A stretch of 10,634 nt of DNA from Gammaproteobacteria bacterium (GTDB lineage: Bacteria; Pseudomonadota; Gammaproteobacteria; Pseudomonadales; Pseudohongiellaceae). Shown piece after piece: positions 6,737 through 10,634 of the stretch; position 1 is the first letter of the stretch; every line of letters starts with the position of its first letter. The translations under genes and the position numbers were made by a program. The stretch lies in assembly GCA_947377625.1 (NCBI GenBank), contig CANCGR010000046.1, forward strand, positions 1 through 10,634. Reading direction: 5' to 3'. Below the pieces are notes generated by a model. The model saw nothing but the letters and a program-made list of their open reading frames with translations. It was not told the origin of the DNA and did no database searches.

Positions 6737-8457
6737 CAGCCCGTCGAGATCCGACTCAGCCTACCCGCCGCCGTCTGGGCCGGATTCTGCTGGATGAGGG
6801 CGCCATCAGCGAAGACCAGCTTCGCATCGGCCTGCGTGAACAACAGAACTCCAAACGTCCGCTGGGTGCCATTCTCATCGACCTTGGCTTTGTCACCGAC
6901 TCCATCGTGCGTGATGCGCTCAGCGCAAACACCGGTCAACGCAGTGTCGATCTGACACAAACCGTCATCGATGCGGAGTCAATCCGCATCGTCAACCAGG
7001 CACTGGCGCGTCGTCACACGGTGTTGCCACTTTCATACGATCGAGAGTCCCATCACCTCACGCTGGCGATGGCTGACACTTTCAACATCGTTGCACTCGA
7101 CCAGATTCGTGCCCAGAACGGCGGCAATCTGCAAATCACACCAGTGCTGGCAAGCGAAACTGAAATAGTCCGCAACATCGAGAGCAATTACGGTTTCGAT
7201 CTCTCGATTGATGGCATCCTGCATGAAATCGAAACCGGCGAGCTTGATTTCGACAGTCTCTATGCCGACGACAAAGGCTACAGTCATCCGATGGTGCGCT
7301 TGGTAAATGCACTGCTGGCAGATGCCGTGCAACGAGTTGCCTCCGACATCCACTTCGAACCTGAAGATGCGTTCCTGCGCATACGCTACCGTATCGACGG
7401 CGTGCTGCGGCAAATACGCAGCCTGCACAAAAGTTATTGGCCGGCGATGGTAGTTCGCCTCAAAGTCATCAGCGGCATGGACATCGCCGAGTCACGCATT
7501 CCACAAGATGGCCGCATTTCACTGTCGCTGGTCGGGCGGCAAATCGATTTTCGTGTGGCCTCACAACCCACCACCCACGGCGAGAACGTGGTACTGCGTA
7601 TTCTTGATCGCAAGAAAGGCATCGTGCCGATGGACAAACTCGGCCTTAGTGAAGAAAACCTGTCACTGTTGCAGCTGTTACTGGCACGCCCGGAAGGCAT
7701 CATCCTCGTCACCGGCCCTACCGGTTCCGGTAAAACCACGACGCTGTATTCGGTGTTGAACCACATGAACACCGAAGAAGTGAACATCATGACGATGGAA
7801 GACCCGGTGGAATATCCGATGTCGATGATCCGCCAGTCATCTGTCAACGAAGCGATCCAGATGGGCTTTGGCGAAGGCATCCGCTCCATGATGCGTCAGG
7901 ACCCTGACATCATCCTCGTCGGCGAGATACGTGATCATATAACCGCCGAAATGGCCTTCAGGGCCGCGATGACAGGTCATCAGGTGTTCTCAACCCTGCA
8001 TACCAATTCAGCAATCGGCGCCATTCCGCGCTTGCTCGACATCGGGGTGATTCCCGACCTCATTGCCGGCAACCTGGTTGGGGTGATTTCACAAAGGTTG
8101 ATCCGCAGTCTTTGCAAGCAATGCAAACGCCCTGCAGAAGTTACCACTGTAGAAAAACGTTTGCTGGGTATCGACGCGGCCGAGAAAAGTCCGGTGATCT
8201 ACCATCCTGTTGGTTGCCCGGCCTGCGAAAATCTCGGCTACAAAGGACGCTCTTCGATTATTGAAATTCTCAAAATCACCGGTGAAATGGATGACCTCAT
8301 CGGTCGTCGCGCCAGCTTCCGCGAAATGTTGCGGCAGGCTTTGTCACAGGGATTCAGACCTATACTGGTCGATGCGTGCCGGCGAGTTCTGGACGGCACT
8401 ACCAGTGTGGACGAAATTTCCCGCGTAGTGGATTTGACTGACCGGCTGCGTGAGTAA
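6733..8457 (+). CDS. mshE: Pilus assembly ATPase, GspE/PilB family (MshE-like) with N-terminal c-di-GMP-binding motif
   Basis: 574 residues, a hexameric cytoplasmic ATPase that powers pilus extension. Residues 14-37 match the MshEN motif (RLG at 14-16, Gly23, Leu30, Leu34, Gln37). After a 5-residue linker a second copy spans 43-66 (LG at 44-45, Gly52, Leu63), with the leading Arg and terminal Gln replaced by Pro43 and Asn66. MshEN domains of MshE are known to bind c-di-GMP. The catalytic part shows Walker A GPTGSGKT (328-335), the Asp box MTMEDPVEY (353-361), Walker B DPDIILVGEIRD (390-401, Glu398) and the His box MTGHQVFSTLHTNSA (413-427). A zinc-binding tetracysteine follows: C461xxC464 and C495xxC498. 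All catalytic elements are present, so it should be active. Length is normal for the family. The ATG overlaps the preceding stop, and the stop lies 8 nt before mshG. Confidence 0.95.
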   Translation: MTARRDPTQPTRRRLGRILLDEGAISEDQLRIGLREQQNSKRPLGAILIDLGFVTDSIVRDALSANTGQRSVDLTQTVIDAESIRIVNQALARRHTVLPLSYDRESHHLTLAMADTFNIVALDQIRAQNGGNLQITPVLASETEIVRNIESNYGFDLSIDGILHEIETGELDFDSLYADDKGYSHPMVRLVNALLADAVQRVASDIHFEPEDAFLRIRYRIDGVLRQIRSLHKSYWPAMVVRLKVISGMDIAESRIPQDGRISLSLVGRQIDFRVASQPTTHGENVVLRILDRKKGIVPMDKLGLSEENLSLLQLLLARPEGIILVTGPTGSGKTTTLYSVLNHMNTEEVNIMTMEDPVEYPMSMIRQSSVNEAIQMGFGEGIRSMMRQDPDIILVGEIRDHITAEMAFRAAMTGHQVFSTLHTNSAIGAIPRLLDIGVIPDLIAGNLVGVISQRLIRSLCKQCKRPAEVTTVEKRLLGIDAAEKSPVIYHPVGCPACENLGYKGRSSIIEILKITGEMDDLIGRRASFREMLRQALSQGFRPILVDACRRVLDGTTSVDEISRVVDLTDRLRE

Positions 8458-8465
8458 GGTTCCCT

Positions 8466-9671
8466 ATGGCGCTTTACAACTACAAGGCAATGACCCGTGA
8501 AGGCTACATCCGCCAAGGCGCGCTGGAAGCAGTCAACGAGGGCGATCTTGAGAAGCGCCTGCTCAACATGCGGCTGGATCTCATCAAGGCCACGCAAGTT
8601 GTTGAGCGCAAAATCAATACCAACCGTCACCAGGTCGATCGCCGCGAACTGATCCTGTTTTGCCTGCAAATGTCGCAGCTCGCCAAGGCAGGTGTACCGC
8701 TGCTGGAAGCAATGGCTGATTTACGCGACAGCGTGGAAGGCATGCAATTCAAGGAAGTACTCAACTCTCTCATCGAATATATCGAAAGCGGCAAAAACCT
8801 TTCGCAAGCGCTGGAGCAATATCCCAAAATCTTTGACACCATGTTCATCAACCTGATCAGGGCCGGTGAAGCCACCGGCAAACTCGGCGATATTTTTGAG
8901 TCACTCAGCGGCATGATCAAATGGCAGGACGAACTGTCGGCCACCACCAAAAAACTATTGATGACACCGCTCATCGTGGGCAGCGTGGTTTTTGGCGTCA
9001 CCATTTTCCTGATGGTGTACCTGGTGCCGCAATTGATCACCTTCATCAAGAACATGGGCGAGAAACTGCCAGCCCACACACGTGCACTGATCGCCACATC
9101 TGATTTCATGGTGCACTACTGGTATATCGTGGTTTTTACACCCCCGCTCCTGTTTGTTTTATTCAAGATCCTGGCCAGTTCCAATCCCAAATTCCGGCTG
9201 GCGCTGGATGGTTTCAAACTCAAGATTCCCCGTTTCGGCCAGATCACGCAAAAAATCCTGCTGTCCCGGTTCGCAAATTTCTTTGCCATGATGTATTCGG
9301 CAGGCATTCCCATTCTGCAGAGTCTGGAGATCGCAGAAGGCATCATCGACAACATGATGCTCAGGGCAGCACTGGTGCGGGCCAGAGAAGACATTGAACA
9401 AGGCGAACCCATTTCCACTTCTCTGGCCAACACAGGCATGTTCCCGCCGCTGGTGGTACGCATGCTGAAAATAGGCGAGACCACCGGCAAGCTGGACAAG
9501 GCACTGCTGAACATCAGCTATTTCTATGAAAGGGATATCAAGGACAACATCGAAAAACTGCAGTCGATGATTCAACCGGCCATGACTGTAGTACTCGGCG
9601 CGCTGTTGGGTTGGGTGATGATTTCGGTGCTCGGCCCGATCTACAACAGTCTTAGTCACGTCAAGGCGTAA
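8466..9671 (+). CDS. mshG: Inner-membrane platform protein, GspF/PilC family (MshG-like)
   Basis: 401 residues, the usual length for GspF/PilC/MshG. It begins with the typical MALYNYKAMTREG. Two homologous T2SSF domains are visible from internal repetition: KAGVPLLEAM (74-83) parallels SAGIPILQSL (278-287), and IRAGEATGKLGDIF (131-144) parallels LKIGETTGKLDKAL (334-347). Hydrophobic segments lie at about 168-190, 218-236 and 370-392, consistent with the three-helix topology of the family. The protein is thought to turn within the ATPase hexamer and lift pilin subunits into the fibre. The ribosome-binding site AAGG overlaps the TAA of mshE (TAAGG), 6 nt from the ATG, so the two are probably translationally coupled. 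The E-G order is the same as in classical msh loci. Confidence 0.95.
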   Translation: MALYNYKAMTREGYIRQGALEAVNEGDLEKRLLNMRLDLIKATQVVERKINTNRHQVDRRELILFCLQMSQLAKAGVPLLEAMADLRDSVEGMQFKEVLNSLIEYIESGKNLSQALEQYPKIFDTMFINLIRAGEATGKLGDIFESLSGMIKWQDELSATTKKLLMTPLIVGSVVFGVTIFLMVYLVPQLITFIKNMGEKLPAHTRALIATSDFMVHYWYIVVFTPPLLFVLFKILASSNPKFRLALDGFKLKIPRFGQITQKILLSRFANFFAMMYSAGIPILQSLEIAEGIIDNMMLRAALVRAREDIEQGEPISTSLANTGMFPPLVVRMLKIGETTGKLDKALLNISYFYERDIKDNIEKLQSMIQPAMTVVLGALLGWVMISVLGPIYNSLSHVKA

Positions 9672-9679
9672 GGCAAACC

Positions 9680-10634
9680 ATGGCTATGCAACAAAAGTCA
9701 CTGATTCTGCTGATCCAAGACCAGGGTGCGCAACTGCTGTTGTGGCAACAACGCAAGTTGTCGATTCTGAAAAATTTCCAGAACACCACCGAAGACCATG
9801 AAGCATTCAGGGCAATCATTGATACTTATCCGGAATACCGGATTCTGGTGGTCACTGATCTCATCGACGAAAACTTCAGGCATGACCACATTGTGCATGT
9901 CGGCGGTGCCGACCGCGATGCCCTCATCAAACGCAAACTGGATTTCTCATTCCGCAATACCCTCTATCGGATCGGCCGGGTAAAAGGCCGCGAAAAAGAT
10001 GGCCGCAAGCAGGACAAACTTTTGTTGGCAGCCATCAGCAAACCGGAAATTCTTGATATCTGGATCAATGAATTGCTGGAGGCAAAACGTGCGATCCAGA
10101 CGGTCACGTCCATGGCGTGGTTGCTGCGCAGTTATTTGCCATTAAAGAAGTTGGACAAGGAGCCTTCACTGCTGATCGTCAGTGTTGATCCCGGCAACAA
10201 CTTGCGTCAAAGCTTCTTCCAGGAAGGCAAACTGTTGTTCAGTCGTCTTTCCAATCTGAACAGTCAGTCCGGCCCCGAATTGGCTGCTGAAATCAGCAAT
10301 GAGACTTTGCAAGTACGCCAGTACCTTGAGCGCATTCAGTTCGTGCAATACGAATCAGCATTGCGCATTCAGGTTTTTTCCGCGCAGAGTAATAGCCAGC
10401 TGTCCATGCAACAGCATAGCAGTGAAGCCAATCGCTTCGAGTCGGTCGACATCTCCAAAGACATGACCGCACTGGAAGTCGCTGCCAACGGGAACCTTTA
10501 CAAACCGCTGCATTATGTACTTGCCCAGGTTCTTGCTGCCGCTTCTCCACCCAACATTTATGGCCCTGCTTCTGCTACTCGCTACCACGACCTGCTTCGT
10601 CTCGGCAGCCTCATTGGCATCGCCGCAGGGTTGG
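9680..10634 (+). CDS. PilM/GspL/MshI-like pilus platform protein, truncated by window end
   Basis: An open frame of 318 codons from the ATG at 9680, with no stop before the edge, so the C-terminus is missing. Residues about 163-230 look like the second subdomain of the PilM/GspL/MshI actin-like fold: LLIVSVDPG (164-172) then EGKLLFSRLS (182-191), the usual strand-turn-'G-x-LLFSR' hairpin. The first half contains DKLLLAAISKPEILDIWINE (112-131), similar in layout to MshI/GspL. I see no clear phosphate-1 motif at the N-terminus, so nucleotide binding is doubtful. The last visible residues (about 305-318, DLLRLGSLIGIAAGL) look like the start of a transmembrane helix after a cytoplasmic domain, so a PilN-like periplasmic part may follow in the same chain. 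TAAGG, 6 nt before the ATG, overlaps the mshG stop. The role, inner-membrane alignment complex, is inferred. Confidence 0.8.
   Translation, partial: MAMQQKSLILLIQDQGAQLLLWQQRKLSILKNFQNTTEDHEAFRAIIDTYPEYRILVVTDLIDENFRHDHIVHVGGADRDALIKRKLDFSFRNTLYRIGRVKGREKDGRKQDKLLLAAISKPEILDIWINELLEAKRAIQTVTSMAWLLRSYLPLKKLDKEPSLLIVSVDPGNNLRQSFFQEGKLLFSRLSNLNSQSGPELAAEISNETLQVRQYLERIQFVQYESALRIQVFSAQSNSQLSMQQHSSEANRFESVDISKDMTALEVAANGNLYKPLHYVLAQVLAAASPPNIYGPASATRYHDLLRLGSLIGIAAGL

Noticed and set aside
3425..9671. A type II secretion system or a PilB/PilC/PilQ twitching pilus instead of an MSHA-type pilus.
   Set aside because: The small lipoprotein secretin, the MshN-like TPR protein with the MSLLMEALRKAE start and the L-N-E-G order fit MSHA better. 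No GspC, GspD-size secretin or PilT retraction ATPase is visible.

Overview
This window carries most of a type IV pilus assembly operon of the MSHA (mannose-sensitive haemagglutinin) type. It probably comes from a Gram-negative proteobacterium, more likely beta- than gamma-. The secretin implies an outer membrane, the base composition is roughly balanced, and the gene set L-N-E-G is characteristic of MSHA loci. The taxonomic call is inference from family resemblance only. There are no RNA genes, mobile elements, CRISPR arrays or other signs of recent transfer.

Layout: two genes read leftward. These are an exported protein of unknown function (30-863) and, upstream of it in the same direction, a membrane-anchored ExeA/MshM-type AAA ATPase ending in a SPOR-like domain (918-2618). 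A short divergent intergenic region follows (about 2619-2758). From there everything reads rightward: a stand-alone cyclic-nucleotide-binding-domain protein (2759-3304); a 120-bp gap; a lipoprotein secretin (MshL-like, about 3425-5143); a bitopic TPR protein (MshN-like, 5159-6736); the assembly ATPase (MshE-like, 6733-8457); the polytopic platform protein (MshG-like, 8466-9671); and a PilM/GspL/MshI-like protein that runs off the right edge (9680-10634). From the secretin on, the genes are packed tightly (15-nt gap, ATGA overlap, then two identical 8-nt gaps with the stop codon inside the ribosome-binding site), which points to one transcription unit.

How they fit together: MshE hydrolyses ATP and drives MshG in the inner membrane to polymerise pilin. 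The MshI-like protein would be the cytoplasmic part of the alignment complex. MshN and the ATPase-SPOR protein each span the inner membrane and reach into the periplasm through long Ala/Thr/Pro-rich linkers. MshL forms the outer-membrane pore. Two second-messenger inputs are suggested: an MshEN-type c-di-GMP-binding motif at the MshE N-terminus, and the cyclic-nucleotide-binding protein encoded just upstream. Pilin genes are not in the window and would be expected to the right.

Nothing here is clearly a new system. The distinctive points are the rearranged gene order relative to classical msh loci, the ATPase-SPOR fusion placed divergently, and the extra cyclic-nucleotide-binding gene at the head of the operon.
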